A stretch of DNA of 64,000 nucleotides from JAEZPW01 sp035629075 (GCA_035629075.1 DASPIK010000031.1:45557-109556); one strand, 5' to 3'; positions 51,437-60,579 are shown, numbered from the stretch's first letter. Notes: generated by a model not told the origin, from the sequence alone. A program made the numbers and translations.

Positions 51437-52615
51437 CTACTTCTGCTTCGATGGTGCAGGCGCAAAGAGCACGAAAACCGGGGACGAGAGCGGCGTGTCG
51501 TCGCCTGTTCTCTTCAGCCTCCCGCTCTGCGGATCGATCCGGAACACAGTCAGGTTGTCGGAATCCTGGTTAGCAACGATCAACCATCGTCCCGTCGGGT
51601 CAACGCTGAAGTGCCTTGGCTTCTTTCCGCCCGCAGGTACGTGCTCTACGAGTGTCAGCCTGCCAGTCCGGCCATCGACGGAGAATACCGCGATGCTGTC
51701 GTGTCCACGATTGGAAGCGTAGAGGTAATTGCCCGAAGGGTGGATCGTCAGCTCAGCAGCCGTATTCTCGCCCTGGTGGTTGTCGGGCCTTATCGAAACA
51801 CTCTGAAGGGGTGTCAGTACGCCACGAGCGGAATCGTAGGAGTACACCGTGATGGACGACCGGTACTCATTCGTGACGTAGCCGAAATTGCCCTTGGGGT
51901 GGAACTTGAAATGTCGGGGTCCGGATCCGGCCTCGGATGACGAGGAGGGCGGTGTGTTTGCCCCAATCGCGCCAGTGGCCTCGTCGAATCTGTAAACCAT
52001 CACCTGATCGAGCCCCAGGTCCGGCACGATCAAGAAGCGGTTATCGTCTGATGTGATGATCGAGTGCGGACGTGGCACGCGAGGCTTCGCCACTCCCGCT
52101 GCGTCTTTGTGCTGAACAACAGCAGTAGCTTCGGCTAGCCGCCCGTCTTGCAGCACCCGGAACGACGCGATGCTGCTTCCACCATAGTTGGCCGCGAGAA
52201 CGTTGCTGCCGAGTCTGTCTATCGATACGTAGGCCGGTCCGGTCCCACCAGACGCGACGGCGTTCAATTCGATCAGCTTATGGGTAACCGGATCAGTGGC
52301 GAATGCGGTGACTGAACCAGCAGCATTCCCTTTGAACTGATTTATCTCATTGGCGGCATAAACATGACGTCCATCGGAATCGATGGCAAGGAAAGATGGA
52401 TTCGGCGTCTCTGCGGCCAGGCCAATTGACTTCAGCTCACCCGTAGTCTCGTCAAACGTGTAGGCGTAAATTCCTTTACTGTCCCTATCGGTGTACGTGC
52501 CGACATACACCAACTGCGCGTCGGCTTCGCTCCTGAGTTCGGAAGCCTTCACATCTGACGAAGAGGTTGTCGCAAATACAATCATAGTAAGCAACAGCCA
52601 GCAACCAGTTCTCAT
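51437..52615 (-). CDS. Lactonase-family (6-phosphogluconolactonase-like) beta-propeller protein with signal peptide
   Basis: Seven-bladed propeller of the YbhE/Pgl lactonase family. Repeated blades begin FVYVGTYTD-like QLVYVGTYTDRDSKGIYAY, then GTGPAYVSID, RPHSIITSDDNRFLIVPDLG, GSGPRHFKFHPKGNFGYVTNE, HPSGNYLYASNRGHDSIAVF and KPRHFSVDPTGRWLIVANQDSDNLTVF. A signal peptide (RTGCWLLLTMIVFATTSSSD) suggests export, unlike cytosolic Pgl, so a pentose-pathway role is doubtful. The ATG at 52615 is chosen; the longer frame starts within the hox terminator hairpin. Confidence 0.85.
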   Translation of the reverse strand: MRTGCWLLLTMIVFATTSSSDVKASELRSEADAQLVYVGTYTDRDSKGIYAYTFDETTGELKSIGLAAETPNPSFLAIDSDGRHVYAANEINQFKGNAAGSVTAFATDPVTHKLIELNAVASGGTGPAYVSIDRLGSNVLAANYGGSSIASFRVLQDGRLAEATAVVQHKDAAGVAKPRVPRPHSIITSDDNRFLIVPDLGLDQVMVYRFDEATGAIGANTPPSSSSEAGSGPRHFKFHPKGNFGYVTNEYRSSITVYSYDSARGVLTPLQSVSIRPDNHQGENTAAELTIHPSGNYLYASNRGHDSIAVFSVDGRTGRLTLVEHVPAGGKKPRHFSVDPTGRWLIVANQDSDNLTVFRIDPQSGRLKRTGDDTPLSSPVFVLFAPAPSKQK

Positions 52616-52673
52616 AGCACAAACTATGGTACTCGCGTTTGCGTTGCTGTGCTGACGCAGCACAAGCAGGTAC

Positions 52674-52703
52674 AGAAAACGGGAGCGCACGGTGACGCTC
52701 CCG
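52674..52703 (-). terminator. Intrinsic terminator of the hox operon
   Basis: On the minus strand CGGGAGCG and CGCTCCCG form a perfect 8-bp stem around an 8-base loop, followed by TTTTCTG. It lies about 40 bases past the hoxH stop. Confidence 0.88.
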
Positions 52704-52743
52704 CCCATACTGACCCAGTGGTCCGAAGCTTAACGCGGTGCTG

Positions 52744-54183
52744 CTACCTTTGCAGCACGTCAACAACGGTGCCGTCGCAGTCGAGCAATTCGACGTACAG
52801 CGGCATAGTGCCGATGGCGTGGGTCCCGCAGGAGAGGCATGGATCGAACGCGCGAATGACAGCTTCGACGCGGTTAAGCATGCCCTCTTGTATTACCCGA
52901 CCCTTGATGAAGTGTTTAGCGGCCTGAGTAATGCCGCGGTTCATTGCGAGATTATTGTGGCCGGTTGCAACCACGAGGTTAGCCCAAGTGATCAGACCGT
53001 CCTCGTTGATCTTGTAATGATGGATCAACGTTCCGCGTGGCGCTTCCGAGACACCGATTCCCTCCATGGCGTTCACCTCCGCGCGTGCGCGGACGTGCGT
53101 ACTGAGAATCTCTGGATCGTTCAGCAGCAGCTCCATCTTTTCCGTCGCAAACAACGCCTCAATAAGCCGTGCGTAATGGTAGTAGAAAGAGCTAAGCACG
53201 GTGCGACGCTCAAGTTCCCGGAACTCCGCCCACTCCTGGTCTGCGAGCGGCGTTCCCGGCCTGTGGCACAGGTTGATGCGCGCCAGAGGTCCAACACGAT
53301 AGATGCCGCCCGGGTAACCCATCGGCTTGAAGTACGGCATCTTGAGCAGTGTCCAGGGTTCTACGGCCTCGCCGATGTACTCTGCGTAGTTATTTGGTTC
53401 GAGATGATCGGCGACAATGTTGCCATCAGCATCCATCACGCGCAGCCAGCCGTCATAGAACTCCAGGCCGCCCGTGTCGTTTGCCAATCCCAAGAACATC
53501 GTGGGGAAATTGGCAAACGTACGGATCTCTTCCCGGAAGTTTTCGAGTGAGCCCTTGAACCAGTTCAGAGTGCGCAGGATGATTTCCCGTGCTTCCGGAA
53601 TGGAGGCCAGGATCTGATCACGGCGCTCCACGGTGAGCGGTTCATTGACACCCCCGGGAACTACCCATGCCGGATGAATGCGCTTGCCGCCAAGTAACTC
53701 GATGATCTGCTGGCCGAACTTGCGCAGTTTGATGCCGTCGGCCGCCATCATCGGATTGGCTCTCAGCACACCCAGAATATTGCGCTGCGATGGATCGGCG
53801 TCCATGCCCAGCAGCAGGTCAGGCGACGACAGATGGAAGAAGCTCAGCGCGTGCGATTGCACGAACTGCGCCAGGTTCATGATTTGACGCAGCTTGACTG
53901 CCGTGGGTGGAATACGCACGGCGAGAAGTGCATCGCAGGCCTTCGCTGAGGCCATCAGGTGGCTGACTGGGCAGATGCCACAGATACGCGCCATCAGCGA
54001 CGGCATTTCGTAAAACGGCCGGCCCTCGCACACTTTCTCGAAGCCGCGCACCTGAGTTACATGCATGCGCGCTTCCTGCACCATGCCATGAGCGTCCATC
54101 TGGATCGTGATCTTGGCGTGGCCTTCGATGCGCGTGACGGTCGGGATTGTGACTGTTTGTGGTGCTCTCACTGCCTTCTGCAT
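52744..54183 (-). CDS. hoxH: [NiFe] hydrogenase large subunit HoxH
   Basis: Catalytic subunit of the group 3d NAD-linked hydrogenase. The Ni-Fe site is set by RICGICP (Cys68, Cys71) and DPCLSC (Cys449, Cys452), with His455 after the last cysteine. After it, 24 residues (AIGTMPLYVELL onward) form the tail that the maturation protease removes. PTVTRIEGHAKI near the N-terminus is also characteristic. The ATG at 54183, after GAGGAGGG, is used rather than the frame start at 54243, which lies in hoxY. It ends the operon and is followed by a terminator. Confidence 0.96.
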   Translation of the reverse strand: MQKAVRAPQTVTIPTVTRIEGHAKITIQMDAHGMVQEARMHVTQVRGFEKVCEGRPFYEMPSLMARICGICPVSHLMASAKACDALLAVRIPPTAVKLRQIMNLAQFVQSHALSFFHLSSPDLLLGMDADPSQRNILGVLRANPMMAADGIKLRKFGQQIIELLGGKRIHPAWVVPGGVNEPLTVERRDQILASIPEAREIILRTLNWFKGSLENFREEIRTFANFPTMFLGLANDTGGLEFYDGWLRVMDADGNIVADHLEPNNYAEYIGEAVEPWTLLKMPYFKPMGYPGGIYRVGPLARINLCHRPGTPLADQEWAEFRELERRTVLSSFYYHYARLIEALFATEKMELLLNDPEILSTHVRARAEVNAMEGIGVSEAPRGTLIHHYKINEDGLITWANLVVATGHNNLAMNRGITQAAKHFIKGRVIQEGMLNRVEAVIRAFDPCLSCGTHAIGTMPLYVELLDCDGTVVDVLQR

Positions 54184-54193
54184 CGTGCCCTCC

Positions 54194-54724
54194 TCACGCT
54201 CCGAAATGCGTGCGCGCGCTGAGGTCGGGGATCCTGCCCGCAAGCAGTTCGCCGACCGTGTAGTGGATGATCTCCGCAGACGGAGGACAACCCGGCACGA
54301 AAACGTCGACCTTCACGTATTCATGCAGCGGCTTCGCCTTCACCAGCAGCTTCGGCACACCCTGGTCGGGAGCACCGGGCTGTAGCGTTGCATTCTCCAC
54401 ATAGGCGCGGTTGAGGACGGCGGTTACGGGGAAGCAATCGCGCATGGCCGGAAGATTGCCGGTCACGCCGCAATCACCAAGTGACACAAGGATTTTCGTG
54501 TTCTTTCGGATCTTGTACAGCTTCTCAAGATCTTCGTCGCTGCTGACGGCACCTTCGACCAGCGTGACATCCACCTCGGGCGGAAACTCCTTCGTGTCCA
54601 CCAGCGGGCTGTACACCAGATCAATTTTGTCGGCCAGTTCGACCAGGCGTTCGTCAATATCAAGAAACGACATGTGACAACCGGAACAGCCATCGAGCCA
54701 TACTGTCGCAACACGAGCTTTCAT
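54194..54724 (-). CDS. hoxY: [NiFe] hydrogenase small subunit HoxY
   Basis: Carries electrons from the Ni-Fe site through the proximal 4Fe-4S cluster. The four ligands are Cys13 and Cys16 (DGCSGC), Cys85 (LGDCGVTGN) and Cys146 (PGCPPSA). At 176 residues it is the short form typical of group 3 hydrogenases, with no Tat signal and no medial or distal clusters. Its ATG overlaps the TGA of hoxU (ATGA), and hoxH starts 10 bases after its stop. Confidence 0.96.
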   Translation of the reverse strand: MKARVATVWLDGCSGCHMSFLDIDERLVELADKIDLVYSPLVDTKEFPPEVDVTLVEGAVSSDEDLEKLYKIRKNTKILVSLGDCGVTGNLPAMRDCFPVTAVLNRAYVENATLQPGAPDQGVPKLLVKAKPLHEYVKVDVFVPGCPPSAEIIHYTVGELLAGRIPDLSARTHFGA

Positions 54725-55455
54725 CTGCGCACCTCCCGCATCATGGTCAGGTAAGGCAGGAAGGCCCTGCGCTTGGACATCTCGCGCACCGAGGCACCTT
54801 TCTCAAACAGCGCACCCGTCGGGCAAACCATCACACACTTGCCGCAACTGGTGCAGCTCTCGGACTTACCCCAAGGCTCGTTGAGATCGGTGATGACGCG
54901 CGCGTCAAGGCCACGCCCCATCAGGTCCCAAGTGTGCGCGCCTTCGATCTCGTCGCAGACGCGTACGCAGCGGGTGCACAGGACACACCGGTTGTGGTCA
55001 AGGACGAATCTCTGGTGCGAGGCGTCCACGGTCATCTGCGGATGCATGTAGGGCACGCGAACGTGCGTCATGCCGAGCTTCTGCGCAAGCGTCTGCAATT
55101 CGCAATGCGTGTTCGAGACGCACACCGAGCAGACGTGGTTACGTTCCGCGAAGGTAAGCTCCAGAATGACGCGCCTGTACTCGGCCAGTCGTTCGGAGTT
55201 GACGGTAACTTCCATGCCCTCTTCCACACGAGTGGTGCAGGCAGGAAAGAGCTTCGGCGAGCCCTTGATCTCAACCAGGCACAAACGGCAGGCGCCGACT
55301 TCCGAAAGACCGTTGAGGTTGCAGAGGGTTGGAATGTCGATGCCGTTCTCGCGAGCGACTTCGAGGATCGTCTGATCACCACGAGCCCCGATGTCCTTGC
55401 CATCGATCTTCAGCGTCTTGATCTGGACTTGCTGCTTGGCTCCAACGGGACTCAT
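54721..55455 (-). CDS. hoxU: Hydrogenase diaphorase subunit HoxU (NuoG-like)
   Basis: Electron-relay subunit related to the N-terminal part of NuoG. It has a plant-type 2Fe-2S site (Cys45, 56, 59, 73), a His-Cys3 4Fe-4S site (His107, Cys109, 112, 118) and two ferredoxin-type 4Fe-4S sites (Cys157, 160, 163, 167 and 201, 204, 207, 211). The ATG at 55455 overlaps the TGA of hoxF (ATGA); the longer frame to 55506 runs into hoxF and is not used. 244 residues is normal for HoxU. Confidence 0.95.
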   Translation of the reverse strand: MSPVGAKQQVQIKTLKIDGKDIGARGDQTILEVARENGIDIPTLCNLNGLSEVGACRLCLVEIKGSPKLFPACTTRVEEGMEVTVNSERLAEYRRVILELTFAERNHVCSVCVSNTHCELQTLAQKLGMTHVRVPYMHPQMTVDASHQRFVLDHNRCVLCTRCVRVCDEIEGAHTWDLMGRGLDARVITDLNEPWGKSESCTSCGKCVMVCPTGALFEKGASVREMSKRRAFLPYLTMMREVRR

Positions 55456-57119
55456 TCGCTCACCCCCGCCGCCTTGGTTTTGGGAGCACAAACGCCGGCA
55501 CAGCATTCGTGCGAATCGATGTGGGCCTCGTATTCGTTTCGGAAATACCGCAAGGTAGTGCCGACCGGGTTGGGAGCGCTCTGGCCAAGTCCGCAGAGGC
55601 TGGTGTTCTTGACCACTTCACACAACGTCTGCATGAGCGCAAGGTCTTCGTTCGTAGCGCGCATCTCCGTGATCTTCGTCAGAAGCTCATGGAGTTGCGC
55701 GGTCCCGGCACGGCACGGTATGCACTTGCCGCACGATTCGGAGCGGCAGAAGTCCATGAAGTACTTGGCAACGTCAACCATGCACGAGGTCTCGTCCATG
55801 ATGATCATGCCGCCCGATCCCATGATCGTGCCGAGTTTGTTCAGCGACTCGTAATCGACTGGCATGTCCAGGAATTCTTCTGGAATGCAGCCGCCCGAAG
55901 GACCGCCGGTCTGAACAGCCTTGAACTTCCGCCCATCGGGAATGCCGCCGCCCAGCTTGAAAATTATGTCGCGGAGCGTGATCCCCATCGGGACTTCAAT
56001 AAGGCCGGTATTTTCGACCCGCCCAGCGAGCGCGAACACTTTCGTGCCTTTGCTCTTTTCAGTGCCGATCGAGGCGAACCATTCGCCACCATTACGAATG
56101 ATCGGGGCGACGTTGGCGTAGGTCTCGACGTTGTTGATCAGCGTGGGGCAGCCCCATAGGCCTTCCTGCGCCGGATACGGAGGACGCGGACGCGGCATGC
56201 CCCGCTTGCCCTCGATTGACGCGATCAGGGCTGTTTCTTCACCGCAGACAAAAGCTCCAGCACCGAGCCGGATTTCGATCTTCAGCCCGAAGCGAGAATC
56301 CGCGATGTTGTTTCCAAGCAGTCCGAGGTTCTCCGCCTGCTTGATGGCTAGCTTGAGGCGTTTGACGGCCAGCGGATACTCCGCACGGCAGTAGATGTAC
56401 CCGTGGTCCGCTCCAACCGCGTATGCCGCTATAGCCATTCCTTCCAGAACGCGGTGCGGATCGCTTTCGAGGACGCTGCGATCCATGAATGCACCAGGAT
56501 CACCCTCGTCGGCGTTGCAGATGACGTACTTCTTGTCTCCGACGCGCCCGGCCTTCATGACCGTTGACCACTTCAGCCCGGTCGGAAAACCTGCGCCACC
56601 GCGTCCGCGAAGACCGCTCTTCGTGACTTGGGCGACGACATCCGCCGGCGACATCGTTGTAACTGCTGTCAGCAACGCTTCATAGCCGCCGACGGCGATG
56701 TACTCCTCAATGCGTTCAGGATCGATATTGCCGCTATTCTCAAGGACGATCTTTCGCTGGTCCTTGAAGAAGCTCAGTTCCGTAGAAAGCGCCAGGCGCT
56801 CAACGGGTTTTGAGTCCAGCGACTCGACAATCTCGGTCACGTCTGCGCCGTCAAGGACTGGCTGCACATTTCGATACATCACCTGGTCATCTACCATGAC
56901 CAGTGGTCCGGCGGCACACAGGCCCATGCAGCCGACGCCCTTAACCTGGCAGGTCTTTTCGAGACCGCGCTCGTGCAGTTCAGTCTCAAGCCCGATCTTC
57001 ACCTGGTCGCTGCGTGCCGAGAGGCACCCGGCGGCGACGCACACGTGAATGCGGTGCTTGTACTGCCTGTGACGTTCCTGCTCTTCTCGTGCGATATTGC
57101 GTAGCTCGTCTAGGTTCAT
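55452..57119 (-). CDS. hoxF: Hydrogenase diaphorase subunit HoxF (NuoF-like, NAD and FMN binding)
   Basis: NAD(H)-reacting flavoprotein of the hydrogenase. The first 100 residues form a thioredoxin-like 2Fe-2S domain (ligands Cys27, 32, 64, 68). The NuoF-type core follows: SGLRGRGGAGFPTGLKW (NADH/FMN), CNADEGDPGAFMDR, GAGAFVCGEETALIASIEG, and the 4Fe-4S motif ESCGKCIPCRAGT. The start at 57119 overlaps the hoxE stop (ATGA) and is preferred to 57131. Length 555 fits HoxF. Confidence 0.96.
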   Translation of the reverse strand: MNLDELRNIAREEQERHRQYKHRIHVCVAAGCLSARSDQVKIGLETELHERGLEKTCQVKGVGCMGLCAAGPLVMVDDQVMYRNVQPVLDGADVTEIVESLDSKPVERLALSTELSFFKDQRKIVLENSGNIDPERIEEYIAVGGYEALLTAVTTMSPADVVAQVTKSGLRGRGGAGFPTGLKWSTVMKAGRVGDKKYVICNADEGDPGAFMDRSVLESDPHRVLEGMAIAAYAVGADHGYIYCRAEYPLAVKRLKLAIKQAENLGLLGNNIADSRFGLKIEIRLGAGAFVCGEETALIASIEGKRGMPRPRPPYPAQEGLWGCPTLINNVETYANVAPIIRNGGEWFASIGTEKSKGTKVFALAGRVENTGLIEVPMGITLRDIIFKLGGGIPDGRKFKAVQTGGPSGGCIPEEFLDMPVDYESLNKLGTIMGSGGMIIMDETSCMVDVAKYFMDFCRSESCGKCIPCRAGTAQLHELLTKITEMRATNEDLALMQTLCEVVKNTSLCGLGQSAPNPVGTTLRYFRNEYEAHIDSHECCAGVCAPKTKAAGVSE

Positions 57120-57616
57120 GACTGGCTCCACCCCCGCACCTGGTTGGCGATGTCAGCCGGCGACACTTTTCCTGCGACATTGCCGTCATAAACGACTGCC
57201 GGCGCAAGGCCGCATGATCCAAGACACCGCGCCGTGAGTAGTGAAACCTTGTTGTTGGCAGTGGTTTCACCAGGCTTGACGTGAACGGCTGAATCCACGG
57301 AATCGAGCAACGCCTGCGCTCCCTTGATGTAGCAGGCTGTGCCGGTGCAGACCACGCAGGTATGCTCGCCCTGCGGCTTAAGCGTGAAGAAATGGTAAAA
57401 GGTCGCCACACCATAGACCTTGCTCATCGGCACGCGCAAAGCGGAAGCAACGTATCTGAGAGCCTGGTCGTCCAGGTAGCCAAAGCATTCCTGGACCGTA
57501 TGAAGAACTTCGATCAGTGCGGTTGGTTCGTGGCCGTTACGGCGCATGGTGGCTTCCACCAGTTTCCAGCGCTTGTCATCGCTGGGCGGCGAAGCCTTAA
57601 TAGCGTACGCCTGCAT
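57116..57616 (-). CDS. hoxE: Hydrogenase subunit HoxE (NuoE-like 2Fe-2S protein)
   Basis: First gene of the hox operon. It is a NuoE-type thioredoxin-like ferredoxin with 2Fe-2S ligands Cys90, Cys95, Cys131 and Cys135 (VCTGTACYI and ARCLGSCGLAP). VYGVATFYHFF is the family signature. The start is supported by AAAGGAG seven bases upstream. HoxE with HoxFU forms the diaphorase that links hydrogenase to NAD(H) or ferredoxin. Confidence 0.95.
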   Translation of the reverse strand: MQAYAIKASPPSDDKRWKLVEATMRRNGHEPTALIEVLHTVQECFGYLDDQALRYVASALRVPMSKVYGVATFYHFFTLKPQGEHTCVVCTGTACYIKGAQALLDSVDSAVHVKPGETTANNKVSLLTARCLGSCGLAPAVVYDGNVAGKVSPADIANQVRGWSQS

Positions 57617-58004
57617 TCGTTTCTCCTTTCGAAACAGCCCCTGGGACCTGTTCGAGTTCTCGAATGCACCCTCCGGGACGGGCGGACTCGGAGACGCGAA
57701 GCCGACTCAAAAAGCAGGATCACAAACGCAGTCCACGGCGTTATCGCGAGCGACCGCGCGCGGCCCATGCGTTGTACGGCGGAACGCGTGCTGCAGTCCC
57801 TCAACTGCAGACACGCAAGTCCATAATCCTGCTGATTAAAGCCTAGAGATTAGGTGAGTACGATGCGGCGACATGCATCACGTCGGGATGTGAGGTTAGT
57901 ACCAGAATGGAAACGGGCACAAATCAGAAAAGTAGATGGCTAGTCGGCCTGGGACGGGTCGCCTGTACCCGTCCCAGCAGTTCACAGCTTTACCACGACG
58001 GAAA
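57617..58004. other. Leader and upstream region of the hox operon
   Basis: About 390 bases between hoxE and the lipoprotein gene, both on the minus strand. It contains a strong ribosome-binding site for hoxE and, at 57949-57977, the perfect 11-bp stem CTGGGACGGGT/ACCCGTCCCAG with a 7-base loop. That hairpin lies about 30 bases past the lipoprotein stop and has no U-run, so it may act as a terminator or processing site. The hox promoter is expected here, but I saw no convincing -35/-10 pair. Short open frames here look like chance. Confidence 0.5.
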
Positions 58005-58514
58005 CTACAGTTTCGCAATTACCTTCTCTGCCAGGTACTTCGCTCCATCCAACTGCTTCATGGGAGCGTCGGTAAGCGCGCCGCCAACGGACACGAACTT
58101 TCCGCCTTTCTTCGCAACCACGCCGCCCATGAACGTGAAGGCGTCCTCACCAAGACCGGTAATGTCCTTTGAGGACGAGTCCGTTTTTTTGAACCCTTGC
58201 TTCACATTCGACCATTCGCCGCCGTACGTCATGACCGATACGGTGAGCACGTTCATGGCTGCCGCACCATTGATGATGCACTCCGTCTCGGGCTTATACG
58301 CGTTGGTGGTGGCGCCCTTACCCATGACGGCCTCGATGTCGGCCGGACTCAGGAACGAACAAACAGGTGCGCTCGACGTGCTTGCGCTTTCTGCGGGCGT
58401 GGAGGGCTGCGACTCACTTGCGGCCGCAACAGGCTTTTGCTGGGAACAACCGGAGAGAATACCGAAAAGAAAGACTGCCAGGACAAGGCACACCAGTGTT
58501 GACCGAAACTTCAT
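58005..58514 (-). CDS. Predicted lipoprotein, function unknown
   Basis: 169 residues with a lipoprotein signal (VFLFGILSGC; lipidated Cys23) and a Ser/Pro/Ala linker. A domain from about residue 52 follows, with VCSFLSPADIEAVMGK and a second Cys in PETECIINGAA. That start resembles DUF3558-like lipoproteins, where the two Cys may form a disulfide. GLGEDAFTFMGG is a further conserved-looking turn. It precedes the hox operon on the same strand by 388 bp, without evidence for joint transcription. Confidence 0.72.
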   Translation of the reverse strand: MKFRSTLVCLVLAVFLFGILSGCSQQKPVAAASESQPSTPAESASTSSAPVCSFLSPADIEAVMGKGATTNAYKPETECIINGAAAMNVLTVSVMTYGGEWSNVKQGFKKTDSSSKDITGLGEDAFTFMGGVVAKKGGKFVSVGGALTDAPMKQLDGAKYLAEKVIAKL

Positions 58515-58657
58515 TCATCCTCCGGAAAAATTGTTGGGTGGCTCACGATAGGGTTCCGCAACACACGATGTCAAGCGAGATGATCAGCAATGTACTTGGA
58601 CGAATACAAAAACCGAATCTGCGAGCGCAAGGAACGCCCATCAACATTTGGCCTGCA

Positions 58658-59125
58658 TCAGTTTTGCTTGCATCCATCGCATTTGTGGGCGTTCTCTGCC
58701 AGCAGGTACATCGTGGCGTTCAGTTCTGCCAGCAAATCGGAACTTTCGTCATCGCTTCGGACTTCCGCCCGCGCGGAGATCAACTCACGCCGCCGATCGG
58801 TTGTCCAGGCGCGAACTACGACGGCAGAGCCCGTCCGGATAGGCAGCTTGAATTTGATCTCGACCCGGGCCGTGACTCCGCGTAAGCCCTGATAGAAAAG
58901 CGCCCAGCCCAGTGCCTCGTCCATGAGAGTGAAGGTGATTCCGCCATGGAGCACACCGGGCCAGCCATCATGCTCCTGCCGCGCCGTGTAGTGCGGGCGA
59001 CTGCCACACTCGCCGTCTTTCACGAAGGGTATCTGCAACCCACGCTCATTGGCGTGTCCGCAAACGAAACACTGGGACGTGTCGTCACCCAGTCTGGTTA
59101 CAAGGCTTCTAATTTCTTCGGTCAT
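58658..59125 (-). CDS. PaaI-type hotdog-fold thioesterase
   Basis: Acyl-CoA thioesterase family member, 155 residues. It begins with a Cys/His-bearing stretch (SQCFVCGHANERGLQI) typical of this subgroup, then the hotdog signature LHGGITFTLMDEALGWA with the catalytic Asp/Glu helix and FKLPIRTGSAVVVRAW. The last residues (HKCDGCKQN) hold two more cysteines, so a zinc site with the N-terminal pair is possible. The natural acyl-CoA is unknown. Confidence 0.85.
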   Translation of the reverse strand: MTEEIRSLVTRLGDDTSQCFVCGHANERGLQIPFVKDGECGSRPHYTARQEHDGWPGVLHGGITFTLMDEALGWALFYQGLRGVTARVEIKFKLPIRTGSAVVVRAWTTDRRRELISARAEVRSDDESSDLLAELNATMYLLAENAHKCDGCKQN

Positions 59126-59187
59126 AGCTAGTGACTCAGGCTAATAAACGAAGTACAAATTCTGCGTCAACCAAAGATCGTTGAATT

Positions 59188-59225
59188 GAAAACAAAACGC
59201 CGCGTGTGGCGATGCCACACGCGGC
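59188..59225 (-). terminator. Intrinsic terminator after rocD
   Basis: On the minus strand a perfect 12-bp stem, GCCGCGTGTGGC/GCCACACGCGGC with a 3-base loop (59199-59225), is followed by GTTTTGTTTTC. It is 55 bases past the rocD stop and closes the ornithine/carbamoyl-phosphate gene set. Confidence 0.9.
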
Positions 59226-59279
59226 AACGATGGAGGCGATTCAGCTAAAGCGATTCGTCCCTTGGGCCCAAAACTCTCA

Positions 59280-60515
59280 TCAGGCGCTCGCTCTTTGGAG
59301 CACCGGCGTTTCGATCACTTTCTTGATCCGCTCGAACGCCCAGTCGATCTCTTCCTTGGTAATGACAAGCGGCGGAGCGATTCGAATGACGTGGTCGTGC
59401 GTCTCCTTGCAGAGAATTCCTTCCTGCATGAGTTGCTCGCAGTAGGGCCGCGCCTTCACGGTCAACTCGATGCCGATCCACATTCCGCGTCCACGCACTT
59501 CTTTCAGTTCGGGACTATTGATCGTCTTGAGCTTCTCGAGGAAGTACTGGCCGTTTTCAGCCGAGCGCTCGACCATCTTCTCTTCCTGCAACACACGCAG
59601 TGCCGTGCGAGCGACCGCACAACCTAACGGATTGCCACCGAACGTGGAGCCGTGGTCGCCGGGGTGGTAGACGCTCATGATTTCTGCAGAAGCCAGAATG
59701 CCCGAAACCGGGTAGAAACCGCCCGCGAGCGCCTTGCCGACCACGAGGACGTCAGGACGGATGCCTTCGTGCATGTAGGCAAATAACTTGCCCGTGCGGC
59801 CAAGACCAGACTGAATCTCGTCGCACATCAGCAAAATCTTGTTTTCTTTGCAGATCTCGGCGGCTTCTTTCAGAAACCCCGTCCGGGGAATGATGATGCC
59901 TGCCTCGCCCTGGATCGGCTCAACCAGAAACGCGCACGTGTTCGGCGTGATAGCTTCACGCAACGCCTTCGTGTCGCCGAACGGAATCACCTTGAAGCCG
60001 GGCGTGAACGGACCGAAGCCGTCGCGATACTGCTCGTCGGTCGAGAAGCTGACAACTGTCACCGTACGACCATGGAAATTGTTCGAGCAGACGATGATCT
60101 CGGCCTTGCCGTCCGGGATGCCCTTGATTTTGTAGCCCCACTTGCGTGCAGTCTTGACTGCCGTTTCGACCGCTTCTGCACCGGAGTTCATGGGCAGGAA
60201 CTTGTCAAACCCGGTCATCTCATGCAGTTGCTTGTAGAGAAGCGGCAACTGTTCGTTGCGGAACGCGCGCGAGGTCAGCGTCACTTTCTCCATCTGCTCG
60301 GTGGCCGTCCTCATGATTTCAGGGTGGCAATGTCCTTGGTTAACAGCAGAGTACGCGGCGAGACAGTCGAGGTATTTCTTCCCTTCGACGTCATAGACCC
60401 AGCAGCCCTGCGCACGCTCGATCACTACATCGAGCGGGTGGTAGTTGTGAGCGCCGAAATCGTTTTCGAGTTGAACGTAGTCTTGGGTGCGAAGCTTGTC
60501 GGTTGCGATCGGCAT
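59280..60515 (-). CDS. rocD: Ornithine aminotransferase (ornithine--oxo-acid transaminase)
   Basis: Class III PLP aminotransferase that converts ornithine to glutamate semialdehyde, which cyclises to pyrroline-5-carboxylate. YHPLDVVIERAQG near the N-terminus, NSGAEAVETAVK, FHGRT, VEPIQGEAGI, CDEIQSGLGRTG and the PLP Lys261 in VVGKALAGGFYP follow the ornithine aminotransferase order; 411 residues fits. A related acetylornithine or 4-aminobutyrate specificity cannot be excluded. It is the last gene of a same-strand set that also encodes two carbamoyltransferases and carbamate kinase, 64 bp after the pyrB-like gene. Confidence 0.92.
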   Translation of the reverse strand: MPIATDKLRTQDYVQLENDFGAHNYHPLDVVIERAQGCWVYDVEGKKYLDCLAAYSAVNQGHCHPEIMRTATEQMEKVTLTSRAFRNEQLPLLYKQLHEMTGFDKFLPMNSGAEAVETAVKTARKWGYKIKGIPDGKAEIIVCSNNFHGRTVTVVSFSTDEQYRDGFGPFTPGFKVIPFGDTKALREAITPNTCAFLVEPIQGEAGIIIPRTGFLKEAAEICKENKILLMCDEIQSGLGRTGKLFAYMHEGIRPDVLVVGKALAGGFYPVSGILASAEIMSVYHPGDHGSTFGGNPLGCAVARTALRVLQEEKMVERSAENGQYFLEKLKTINSPELKEVRGRGMWIGIELTVKARPYCEQLMQEGILCKETHDHVIRIAPPLVITKEEIDWAFERIKKVIETPVLQRASA

Positions 60516-60579
60516 TCGTTTTCTCCAACTCCGCCCGGCAGTTCCGCCGGGCCAAACTTTGGCGTCCGCGGGGACGCGA

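Noticed and set aside
52616..52708. Upstream extension of the lactonase gene
   Set aside because: It runs through the hox operon terminator hairpin and would bury the signal peptide.
52738..53550. 270-codon plus-strand frame opposite hoxH
   Set aside because: hoxH is certain from its Ni-Fe ligands; the antisense product has no recognisable pattern.
54934..55854. 306-codon plus-strand frame opposite hoxU and hoxF
   Set aside because: It spans the junction of two real genes on the other strand and shows no protein-like motif.
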